This document shows positions 1 through 6,742 of a stretch of DNA of 17,957 nucleotides, in pieces. This DNA comes from Desulfobacterales bacterium. GTDB lineage: Bacteria; Desulfobacterota; Desulfobacteria; Desulfobacterales; Desulfosalsimonadaceae. The notes under the pieces are model-generated. The model worked only from the letters and a program-made list of their open reading frames with translations, ran no database searches and had not been told where the DNA came from. The first letter of the stretch is position 1; each line of letters starts with the position of its first letter. The translations under genes were made by a program, and so were the position numbers. The DNA lies in NCBI GenBank assembly GCA_018224315.1, contig JAGTVF010000237.1, positions 1 through 17,957 of the forward strand, in the 5' to 3' direction.

Positions 1-181
1 CGCCCTGGCGCAGGGCAGCCAGAATGAATTTCGGACTCATGCGGCCGGTGCAGGGGATGCGGATTACGCGAATATTGCTTGGATATTCCATCCGGCTGAC
101 GCCCGCCAGATCGGCTGCGCCATAGCTGCACCAGTTGCATAGAAAACTTAAGATTTTCGGTTCCTTGTCAGCCATATGCAT
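1..181 (-). CDS. mvhD: MvhD/FrhD-like hydrogenase delta subunit, N-terminal part (cut by window edge)
   Basis: The first 60 residues are visible and the gene runs off the left edge. The N-terminus has the MvhD-family signature CNWCSY (Cys15 and Cys18 counting from the ATG at 181), then a GAADLAG stretch and PCTGR (Cys44). In MvhD proteins these cysteines bind an iron-sulfur cluster that passes electrons between a partner enzyme and HdrA. Some homologues, including BamF, carry selenocysteine in the CNWC motif; here the codon is TGC, so it is Cys. Two in-frame ATGs, at 181 and 175, follow AGGAG at spacings of about 4 and 10, so the exact start is uncertain. The gene is the last visible member of the redox operon, 61 bp after the HdrA fusion. 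That gap holds an imperfect GC-rich hairpin (about 198-223) and the palindrome GTTGATATCAAC at 226-237. Confidence 0.88.
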   Translation of the reverse strand, partial: MHMADKEPKILSFLCNWCSYGAADLAGVSRMEYPSNIRVIRIPCTGRMSPKFILAALRQG

Positions 182-242
182 TGATCTCCTGATTGCGCAC
201 CAGCCGCCCGGGGGCCGCCGGTGGGGTTGATATCAACTATGT

Positions 243-3200
243 TTATATTGCTTCGTCCATTTCAAAGATCTGGTACATGATCTGGTCCGTGTCAAATCCC
301 TTGAGATGAATGGCGCCTGAACGGCATGATGCCACGCAGAGCCCGCAACCCTTGCAAAGTGCTGGATTGATTTGCGCCTTGCCGGCAAACCGGCCCTCCT
401 CGGCAAAAGACGGGGCCGAATATGGACAGACGGCTGTGCAAACACCGCATGCCGCACAATTGACCGGATCGACTTCGGCAATGGTGCCGCTGCTGTATAT
501 ATATTGCCGGGACAGCAGTGTGATGGCCCTGGCCACGGCTGCCTTTGCCTGGGCGATGGATTCGTCGATCGGCTTGGGATAATGGGCCATACCGCAGAGA
601 AACACGCCGTCTGTGGCAAATTCCGCCGGGCCCAGCTTGGCATGGCGCTCAATGAAAAAACCGTCTTCATTCATGGGCACCTTAAAGAAGTTGGCCAGTT
701 TTTCATCCTTGCAGGGGATAATAGCCGTTGCAAGGGTCAGCAGGTCCACGTTGAGCTCCACCGGCCGGTTTAAGATGTGGTCCGTGACGGTAATGGCAAT
801 GCTGTCATCTTTGACCTCGACAGACGGCTTGTCTTCCAGGGAATAGCGGATAAAAATCACGCCCTGCTGGCGCGCCTGCTTGTAGAGGTATTCCTTTTCC
901 CCGTAGGTGCGGATATCCCGGTACAGGATATAGACGTTCATTTCCGGGTTGCGTTTTTTGAGCTCAATGGCGTTTTCAATGGAATGGGTGCAGCAGACCC
1001 GGGAACAGTACATGCGGCCCGGCTCCCTTGATCCAACGCATTGGATAAAAGCTGCGCTATTGATTTTTTCAAGGCCCGGATCTTCCTTTTGGAACTTTCT
1101 GTCCAGCTCCAGGCTGGTAAGAATCCTTTGGTCCTGACCATAAGCGTATTCCGTGGGCTCATAGGGGGTAGCGCCTGTGGCAAGCACGGCGGCCCCGTGC
1201 TCGAGCTCAACTTCCTGGTCGTTTTCAAGCATGATGGTTTTGAAATTGCCCACAAAACCATCCACGTTTTGAATCCGGGTGTTTAAGTGAAGCTTGATCT
1301 TGTCATGGCCCTTGACCTGAGAAATGAGGTTTTCCAGGTTTTCGGCAACGGATTCCCCTTTGGCCGTGTGATAGAGATTTGCGGCCTGGCCGCCCAGATG
1401 GTCGGTGTGCTCCACCAGATGGGTTTCAATGCCCTGGTCAGCAAGGCTTTTGGCGGCTGCCATGCCGGCAATGCCGCCGCCCACAACCATTGCGGCCGGG
1501 TTGACCGAGAGCTCGGATTCCTTTAACGGCTCCATCCGGGCAACCTTGGCCACGGCCATGCGCACCAGGTCCCGGGCCTTTTCCGTGGCCAGTGCCGGGT
1601 TGTTTTTGTGCACCCAGGAATCCTGGTTTCGGATATTGGTCATTTCAAAAAGGTATTTATTGAGCCCGGCATCGGTCAGGGTTTCCTGGAACAGGGGCTC
1701 GTGCGTTTTGGGGGTGCAGGCAGCCACCACAATGCGGTTTAGCCCTTTTTCCTCGATAATCGCGGCCATGTTTTCCTGGGTGTCCTGGGAGCAGGAAAAC
1801 AGATTGTCATCCACATATTCCACAAAGGGCAGGGTGCTGGCGTATTCCACCACTGCCGGGACATCCACAACACCGGCGATATTGACGCCGCACCGGCAGA
1901 CAAACACGCCGATTTTGGGGCGTTCCCCGCCCACATTGCGCTCCGGGACGACTTCTTTTTCTTTGGTCCGCGTATTGCGGGAATCAGACAGGATTTCCGC
2001 GGCTGCAGAGGCTGCGGCACTGGAATCAATGACCGACTGGGGAATATCTTTGGGTCCCTGGAAGGCGCCGCAGGCAAATATGCCCTCCCTGGAGGTGGAC
2101 ACCGGGGTGAAGGTATTGGTTTCACAGAAATTGCCCGGCGAAAGTTCGATTCCCAGGTTCCCGGCCATTTCCACGAGTTCGGGCGGAATCTGCAGGCCAA
2201 TGGAAAGCACCACCAGGTCAAATTTGTCCGTGAGGATTTCGCCGTTATCCGAGACATATCGCAGTTCGAGTTCGTCTGAATCGGCAATCGGGTTGATGGT
2301 ATGCACCCGGCTGCGCACGAAGTTGACCCCGCTTTTGTTTCTGGCGCTTTCATAGAACTTTTCAAAGTCCTTGCCCGGGGTACGCATGTCCATGTAGAAA
2401 ATCGAGCAGTCCAGGGCATCGCCGGCATGCTCCTTTGCGATAACGGCTTCTTTGATGGCATACATGCAGCAAACCGATGAACAATAGGCATTGTTGCAAC
2501 GGTTCATGTCCCTGGAGCCGACGCATTGAAGCCAGGCGATTTTTTTGGGCTCCTGGTGATCGGACAGGCGGATCAGATGTCCGCCCGTGGGCCCGGATGC
2601 CGACAGCATCCGCTCCATTTCCATGGAAGTGATCACGTTGGGATGATCGTAATTGTAAAAATCCAGGGTGGAGGGATCAAACGGCTCAAAACCGGGCGCC
2701 AGGATAACAGAGCCCACTTCGAGCTCAATGGTTTCGTCCTCCATGGAATGGTCAATGGCGTTGACCGGACAGATCTCCGAGCAAATCTTGCAGCCCCCGG
2801 TTTTGAAGTGCATGCACACATCCCGGTCAATGACCGGGGTATTGGGCACAGCCTGGGGATAGGGCACGTATATGGGCTTGCGTCCCCGGAGTCCCACATC
2901 ATATTCGGATTTGATGATTTGCGGCTTGTTGGCGGTGATCAGCTCATTGATTTTATCCAGGGTGATATGGCCGGTGGGGCACAGAAACGCGCAGGCACCG
3001 CAGGCCCGGCAGATATCGGTTTGCACGTGAAACGGGGTGTCAACCTTTAAGTCCAGACCTCTGTCGGTGAGGGCAATGGCGTTGTTGCCCATTTTCTCAC
3101 AGATCCGCGTACACAGTCCGCAAAGAATGCAGGTTTCGTGCTCCTGCTCGAACCTGGGTTTTTCAATGCCATATTTCTTTGCCAGTTCCTGGATAACCGG

Positions 3201-3497
3201 CACATCGGCGCACCTTGCCATGAGCATTTCAACGATAAGCTTGCGCCCTTCATGCACGGTTTCCGTGTCTGTCTGGACCTCCATGCCCTCCCAGATGGGA
3301 TAGTTGCAGGCCGTGACAAATTTGGTCCTGCGGCCGTCAAAGAGTTCCACAGTACAAAGCCGGCACATGCCCGCGGGCTCAAGGGCTTTGTGGGCGCAGA
3401 GCGTGGGGATATAGACCCCGTGGTTCTCGGCTACCTGGATAATATATTGGCCTTCCTCGCCTTGAACCGTCTGCCCGTTCAGCTTGAAAGTAATCAT
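243..3497 (-). CDS. NuoG-type ferredoxin / HdrA-HdrA fusion flavoprotein (1084 aa)
   Basis: Likely the electron hub of the complex. Domains in order: a NuoG-like [2Fe-2S] domain (about 1-75; Cys34, Cys45, Cys48, Cys64); a His/Cys and 2x[4Fe-4S] region (CILCGLC at 123-129, CRACGAC at 163-169); a first HdrA segment (about 195-505) starting after the usual HdrA N-terminal Rossmann region, with Cys228/236/239/243 and the HdrA signatures QCVGSRD (324-330) and CSSVCC (339-344); a second HdrA unit (about 526-1000) with its own GGGIAG FAD-binding loop (673-678), QCVGSRE (819-825) and CSRVCC (831-836); and a C-terminal 2x[4Fe-4S] ferredoxin (CAACGVC at 1014-1020, CKGCGLC at 1048-1054). The first HdrA unit lacks its FAD Rossmann portion, and that missing part matches the small selenoprotein encoded at 5939-6325. 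In HdrA proteins FAD performs electron bifurcation. The ATG at 3497 has AAGGA about 11 nt upstream. The gene lies 24 bp after nuoF. Inferred role: takes electrons from NuoEF and distributes them to ferredoxin or MvhD. The assignment to HdrA is firm; the partner enzyme is unknown. Confidence 0.93.
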   Translation of the reverse strand: MITFKLNGQTVQGEEGQYIIQVAENHGVYIPTLCAHKALEPAGMCRLCTVELFDGRRTKFVTACNYPIWEGMEVQTDTETVHEGRKLIVEMLMARCADVPVIQELAKKYGIEKPRFEQEHETCILCGLCTRICEKMGNNAIALTDRGLDLKVDTPFHVQTDICRACGACAFLCPTGHITLDKINELITANKPQIIKSEYDVGLRGRKPIYVPYPQAVPNTPVIDRDVCMHFKTGGCKICSEICPVNAIDHSMEDETIELEVGSVILAPGFEPFDPSTLDFYNYDHPNVITSMEMERMLSASGPTGGHLIRLSDHQEPKKIAWLQCVGSRDMNRCNNAYCSSVCCMYAIKEAVIAKEHAGDALDCSIFYMDMRTPGKDFEKFYESARNKSGVNFVRSRVHTINPIADSDELELRYVSDNGEILTDKFDLVVLSIGLQIPPELVEMAGNLGIELSPGNFCETNTFTPVSTSREGIFACGAFQGPKDIPQSVIDSSAAASAAAEILSDSRNTRTKEKEVVPERNVGGERPKIGVFVCRCGVNIAGVVDVPAVVEYASTLPFVEYVDDNLFSCSQDTQENMAAIIEEKGLNRIVVAACTPKTHEPLFQETLTDAGLNKYLFEMTNIRNQDSWVHKNNPALATEKARDLVRMAVAKVARMEPLKESELSVNPAAMVVGGGIAGMAAAKSLADQGIETHLVEHTDHLGGQAANLYHTAKGESVAENLENLISQVKGHDKIKLHLNTRIQNVDGFVGNFKTIMLENDQEVELEHGAAVLATGATPYEPTEYAYGQDQRILTSLELDRKFQKEDPGLEKINSAAFIQCVGSREPGRMYCSRVCCTHSIENAIELKKRNPEMNVYILYRDIRTYGEKEYLYKQARQQGVIFIRYSLEDKPSVEVKDDSIAITVTDHILNRPVELNVDLLTLATAIIPCKDEKLANFFKVPMNEDGFFIERHAKLGPAEFATDGVFLCGMAHYPKPIDESIAQAKAAVARAITLLSRQYIYSSGTIAEVDPVNCAACGVCTAVCPYSAPSFAEEGRFAGKAQINPALCKGCGLCVASCRSGAIHLKGFDTDQIMYQIFEMDEAI

Positions 3498-3521
3498 ATC
3501 TGGTTAAATCCTTGTCATAAG

Positions 3522-5375
3522 TTATCGAATGGCAATGGCGTCAAATTTACAAATGTCGTAGCAAATGCCGCACTTAATGCAATTTTCCTGGTCGATTTCA
3601 TGGGGTTCTTTCTTTTCCCCGGAAATGGCCTCCTGCGGACACTTTTTGGCGCACAAGGTGCATCCGTTACAGGCTTCTTCATCGATTTCATAGTAAAACA
3701 AGGGCTTGCAGACCCCGGCCGGGCATTTTTTGTCATAAATATGGGCTTCATATTCATCCCGGAAATATAAAATCGTTGTCAATACCGGGTTGGGAGCAGA
3801 TGTGCCCAGACCGCAAAGGGAGAACTTCTGCATCATGGTCCCGAGTTCTTCAAGCAGCTCAATGTCGCCCTTTTTTCCATTTCCTTCGCAAATGCGGCTC
3901 AACACCGCCATCATCTGCTTGAGTCCCTCCCGGCAGGGATTGCACTGGCCGCAGGATTCGTCAACGAGAAATTCGATGAAGTAGCGGGCCACGTCCACCA
4001 TACAGGTGTCCTGATCCATGACAATCATGCCGCCGGAGCCCATGATGGAGCCAAGTTTGGTCAGTTCATCAAAATCCACCGGGGTGTCGAGAAACTGTTC
4101 CGGGATGCAGCCGCCGGACGGACCGCCGGTCTGCACGGCCTTGAATTGTTTCTTTTTGGGAATGCCGCCGCCGATGTCAAAAATAATTTCGCGCAGGGTC
4201 GTGCCCATGGGCACTTCCACAAGCCCCGTGTTGACCACCTTGCCAACAAGGGAGAAAATTTTGGTCCCCTTGCTGTATTCAGTACCCATGGAGGCGTACC
4301 ACTGGGCGCCCTTATCAATGATTAAGGGCACATTGGCCCAGGTTTCCACGTTGTTTAAGTTCGAGGGACTGTCGCGGAAACCCTTTTCAGACGTGTGAAT
4401 ATATTTGGCCCGGGGACGCCCGGGCTTGCCTTCCAGAGATGCCATCAGGGCAGTGGATTCGCCGCAGACAAAAGCCCCTCCGCCCTTGCTGATGTGGAGG
4501 TCAAAATCAAAGCCGGACCCCAGAATGTTTTCGCCGAGCAGGCCGTATTGCTTTGCATGGTCAATGGCTTTGGCAAGGTTGGCCACGGCCAGGGGATACT
4601 CGTGGCGGACATAGACGTATCCATCATGGGAACCCATGGCAAAGGCGCCGATGAGCATACCCTCGATGATCAGGTGCGGATTGCCTTCCAGCAGCCCGCG
4701 GTCCATGTATGCCCCGGGGTCGCCTTCATCTGCATTACAGATCACGTATTTGGGCCCTTTATGCCGGCTGCAGGAGTCCCACTTGATGGCCGCCGGAAAA
4801 CCGCCGCCGCCGCGTCCCCGAAGGTTGGCGTTTTTGATCTCTGCGATGATTTCCTTGGGCTTCATTTCAAACAGGGCTTTGGCCAGGCTCTGGTATCCGC
4901 CCACAGCCAGGTAGTTGTCAATGCTGTTGGGATCAATCAGGCGGTTTTTGCCGAAAATCGATCGGGTCTGCAGCTTGTAAAAAGGAACGTCTTCTTCCCT
5001 GACAACCCGTTTCTTGGTTGCCGGGTTCTTGAAAAGCAATTTTTCCGCCGGCTCGTTGTTGACCAGGGTTTTTTCAACGATCTCCGGGATGTTTTCCAGT
5101 TCCACCTTGGGGTAGAAAATCCCGCCCGGGTCAATGACCATGATGGGCCCCTGCTCGCAATATCCGTGGCACCCGGTCAGCCGGATTTCATACTTATCGG
5201 CAATTCCGTGTTTTCCCATTTCTTCCGTGAGGGTGTCCCGGATTTTATCGCTGTTGTGAATGATGCATCCGGGCCCGGAACATAGGGAGATCAGTCCCTT
5301 GTCCGGGCTCTGGGCGGTTGCCTGGAGCTCTTGAATATAGGATTCCAGTGCCTCTTTATTCTCAAATTTAACCAT
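3522..5375 (-). CDS. nuoF: NuoF-like NADH-oxidising flavoprotein with extra N- and C-terminal Fe-S domains
   Basis: NADH-binding FMN subunit of the type found in NADH dehydrogenase, HndC-like hydrogenase subunits and BamH. From the N-terminus it has a thioredoxin-like [2Fe-2S] domain (CSGPGC and TGCHGYC; Cys32, 37, 69 and 73 from the ATG at 5375), then the NuoF core with the glycine-rich FMN/NADH loop GRGGGGFP, the motif NADEGDPGAYMDR, the cluster motif ESCGQCNPCREG and its distal CGLG cysteine, and finally a C-terminal two-cluster ferredoxin (CNGCTLCAKKCP and CIKCGICYDIC). The core therefore looks catalytically intact. An in-frame TTG at 5387 sits directly on the GGAGG ribosome site, so the ATG at 5375 (GGAGG 12 nt upstream) is preferred, giving 617 residues. 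The gene is 30 bp downstream of nuoE and 24 bp upstream of the NuoG-HdrA fusion. It probably transfers hydride from NADH to FMN and then to the Fe-S chain, or the reverse. Confidence 0.94.
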   Translation of the reverse strand: MVKFENKEALESYIQELQATAQSPDKGLISLCSGPGCIIHNSDKIRDTLTEEMGKHGIADKYEIRLTGCHGYCEQGPIMVIDPGGIFYPKVELENIPEIVEKTLVNNEPAEKLLFKNPATKKRVVREEDVPFYKLQTRSIFGKNRLIDPNSIDNYLAVGGYQSLAKALFEMKPKEIIAEIKNANLRGRGGGGFPAAIKWDSCSRHKGPKYVICNADEGDPGAYMDRGLLEGNPHLIIEGMLIGAFAMGSHDGYVYVRHEYPLAVANLAKAIDHAKQYGLLGENILGSGFDFDLHISKGGGAFVCGESTALMASLEGKPGRPRAKYIHTSEKGFRDSPSNLNNVETWANVPLIIDKGAQWYASMGTEYSKGTKIFSLVGKVVNTGLVEVPMGTTLREIIFDIGGGIPKKKQFKAVQTGGPSGGCIPEQFLDTPVDFDELTKLGSIMGSGGMIVMDQDTCMVDVARYFIEFLVDESCGQCNPCREGLKQMMAVLSRICEGNGKKGDIELLEELGTMMQKFSLCGLGTSAPNPVLTTILYFRDEYEAHIYDKKCPAGVCKPLFYYEIDEEACNGCTLCAKKCPQEAISGEKKEPHEIDQENCIKCGICYDICKFDAIAIR

Positions 5376-5405
5376 GGCTGAGTTCAACCTCCGTGACCAA
5401 TGCCG

Positions 5406-5888
5406 TTAAGAGGCATTTTTCTTGTAGTCATCAATTATGTTTAATGCACTTGATCGATCCAGGCCGCCGTGCATGTTCTTGTTGACGGTAAAAACCGGTC
5501 CGGCTGCGCAGCAGCCCAGGCAGCGAACGGTTTCCAGGGTAAACAGGCTGTCCTGGGTTGTTTGTCCGGTATCGATTTGGAGATTGTCGTGTACGGCATC
5601 AATGATTTTTTCCGCCCCGCGGACATGGCAGGCGGTTCCGGTACAGACGTTGATGATGTATTTTCCGCGGGGTTCAAGGCTGATGGTTTTGTAAAAAGTA
5701 GCCACGCTGTAGATCATGCTCTTTGGCACATTGAGTTTTTGGGCCAGAACCGGAATTGTTTCAGGCGGGACGTAATTATACAGCTCGTTTATATCCTGCA
5801 GGATCATCAGCAGCGATTCTTTGTCGCTGTTGTATTCATCAATGATGTCGTCTAATTTTTCCCAATCGATGTCGTTGTTGTATGCCAT
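5406..5888 (-). CDS. nuoE: NuoE-like [2Fe-2S] subunit (24 kDa type)
   Basis: 160 residues, normal for the thioredoxin-like NuoE family. The helical N-terminal part (about 1-70) contains the typical VPKSMIYSVATFY stretch. The [2Fe-2S] ligands are visible as CTGTACHVRG (Cys82, Cys87) and CLGCCAAGP (Cys123, Cys126 or Cys127). The protein pairs with NuoF, where its cluster is thought to tune or buffer electrons from FMN. The ATG at 5888 has AAGGA about 10 nt upstream. It follows the small selenocysteine HdrA gene by 50 bp and precedes nuoF by 30 bp, so the three are almost certainly co-transcribed. Equivalent partners in known complexes include BamG and HndA. Confidence 0.94.
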   Translation of the reverse strand: MAYNNDIDWEKLDDIIDEYNSDKESLLMILQDINELYNYVPPETIPVLAQKLNVPKSMIYSVATFYKTISLEPRGKYIINVCTGTACHVRGAEKIIDAVHDNLQIDTGQTTQDSLFTLETVRCLGCCAAGPVFTVNKNMHGGLDRSSALNIIDDYKKNAS

Positions 5889-5938
5889 GGCAGGGAAATC
5901 CTTTTTTGCCGTTTGATGGTAGATCGGTGGTAAGGCCT

Positions 5939-6325
5939 TTAGTTTGCCGCAATTGTCTGGGAAACCGGGCAGTTTTCAACACAGGCGCCGCATCCGGTGC
6001 ACAAATCCATGTTAATGCTTCGGGCCCGCTTTTTGACCTTGACTTTGAAATTTCCGGGTTTGCCTTCAACGGCTTCCAGATCCGCATATGTGATTAGCTC
6101 GATGTTTAAGTGCCGGCCGACCTCGACCAGTTTGGGCGAGATAATTCACATTGCACAGTCGTTTGTGGGAAAGGTCTTGTCCAGTTGGGACATCACGCCC
6201 CCGATGGAGGGACTTTTTTCCAGAAGGTAGACGTAATATCCGGAATCAGCCAGGTCTAAGGCCGTCTGCATTCCCGAGATGCCGCCGCCGACCACCAGTA
6301 CGGATCCGATTGTTTCTTGTGTCAT
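5939..6325 (-). CDS. Selenocysteine-containing HdrA N-terminal module (UGA read as Sec60, 128 aa)
   Basis: An ORF-caller would stop at the UGA at 6148-6146 and miss this gene. Reading through it gives one continuous HdrA-like sequence of 128 residues ending at TAA (5941-5939). Residues 1-45 form a FAD Rossmann start ([22 protein letters not shown]). Residues 50-60 read [10 protein letters not shown] then UGA, exactly where HdrA proteins have Cys or Sec in the CAMC/CAMU motif. The frame then continues with the HdrA-typical [10 protein letters not shown], a spaced [15 protein letters not shown] stretch and one [4Fe-4S] motif [12 protein letters not shown] (Cys109, 112, 115, 119). The ATG at 6325 has GGAG six nt upstream. 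A hairpin with a GGUC-containing apical loop follows the UGA at a bacterial-SECIS distance. HdrA selenoproteins are established in methanogens. The product lacks the rest of HdrA, which continues in the fusion encoded at 243-3497. The alternative, a nonsense pseudogene, is unlikely because family similarity continues after the UGA. Confidence 0.87.
6113..6130 (-). promoter_or_regulatory. Candidate bacterial SECIS hairpin for the UGA at 6146-6148
   Basis: On the minus strand, CUGGUCGAGGUCGGCCGG starts 16 nt after the UGA. CUGGUC pairs with GGCCGG (six pairs, two of them G-U) around the six-base loop GAGGUC. Known bacterial SECIS elements have a short apical loop with a conserved G near its start, roughly 16-37 nt from the UGA; the E. 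coli fdhF loop is AGGUCU. The fit is good, but short GC-rich hairpins are common by chance. A competing hairpin (CUCG...CGAG) overlaps it. Confidence 0.6.
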
Positions 6326-6742
6326 AATCTTCTCCAGCAAACATAAGGTTTGGATAAGAATCAAAAACAGGAAAATTTTCCGGTAGTTTTTATAGATCTC
6401 CGAAGTGAATTTGCAAATCAAGCCTTTTGATATCTGTAATTTGGAATCTTGTCAATGAAATTTTGTGCAATGATTCCTGTCAATAACAGCTTTCCGGCCT
6501 TGCAGAAGGCCTGTTTGGGCAATTTTTCAAACCGCAGGATTTTGAACATATGCTGATTTCGATTTTGTTGTTTTTCAGAAAAGATCGGTCAGCAAGGACC
6601 TTTCCCCTTTTCACGGAGGCTGCCCCCCGCAACGGGCTTCGTGTGGTTTGAAATTTCAATGAAACCTGTTATGTATATGGCATCAGCAATGAATTGACCG
6701 TGCTTTTGGCTTTCACCCCCTATTTCCCTGAGGAGATGCAAC
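6326..6742. promoter_or_regulatory. Divergent intergenic regulatory region
   Basis: About 417 bp without a convincing gene, between the minus-strand redox operon and the plus-strand kinase operon, and clearly richer in A and T than the flanking genes. It contains a sigma-70-like promoter for the redox operon (6427-6455), two near-identical 13-bp direct repeats (6444-6456 and 6472-6484), a perfect 6-bp-stem hairpin GGCCTT-GCAG-AAGGCC (6496-6511), and a 12-bp palindrome TTGAAATTTCAA (6648-6659) about 84 bp before the kinase start. No clear promoter for the kinase could be named. Binding sites for the downstream activator might lie here, but that is inference. Confidence 0.55.
6427..6455 (-). 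promoter_or_regulatory. Predicted sigma-70-type promoter of the redox operon
   Basis: On the minus strand a perfect -35 hexamer TTGACA (6455-6450) is followed by a 17-bp spacer and TATCAA (6432-6427; four of six matches to the -10 consensus). Transcription would begin near 6420, leaving a leader of about 95 nt before the HdrA-Sec start at 6325. A second TTGACA lies 28 bp further upstream without a good -10. Confidence 0.5.

Noticed and set aside
1405..2355. A 316-residue plus-strand open frame opposite the HdrA fusion
   Set aside because: Ser/Thr/Arg-rich shadow of a clear conserved gene on the other strand, with no recognisable domain.
4395..5285. A 296-residue plus-strand open frame opposite nuoF
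   Set aside because: Antisense shadow of the well-conserved nuoF coding sequence; no family features.
6146..6421. A 91-residue protein starting at 6421 and ending at the UGA
   Set aside because: The extra N-terminus (before the ATG at 6325) has no family similarity and no ribosome site, and the predicted promoter start lies at about its first codon; the stop is better read as Sec.
6592..6607. A possible sigma-54 promoter on the minus strand (GGGAAA-N5-TTGCT) for the redox operon
   Set aside because: The GG/GC spacing is right but the -24 element is poor and it would leave a leader of about 255 nt; the sigma-70-like site at 6427-6455 fits better.
6678..6692. TGGCATCAGCAATGA as a sigma-54 promoter for the kinase operon
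   Set aside because: The essential GC of the -12 element is GA here.
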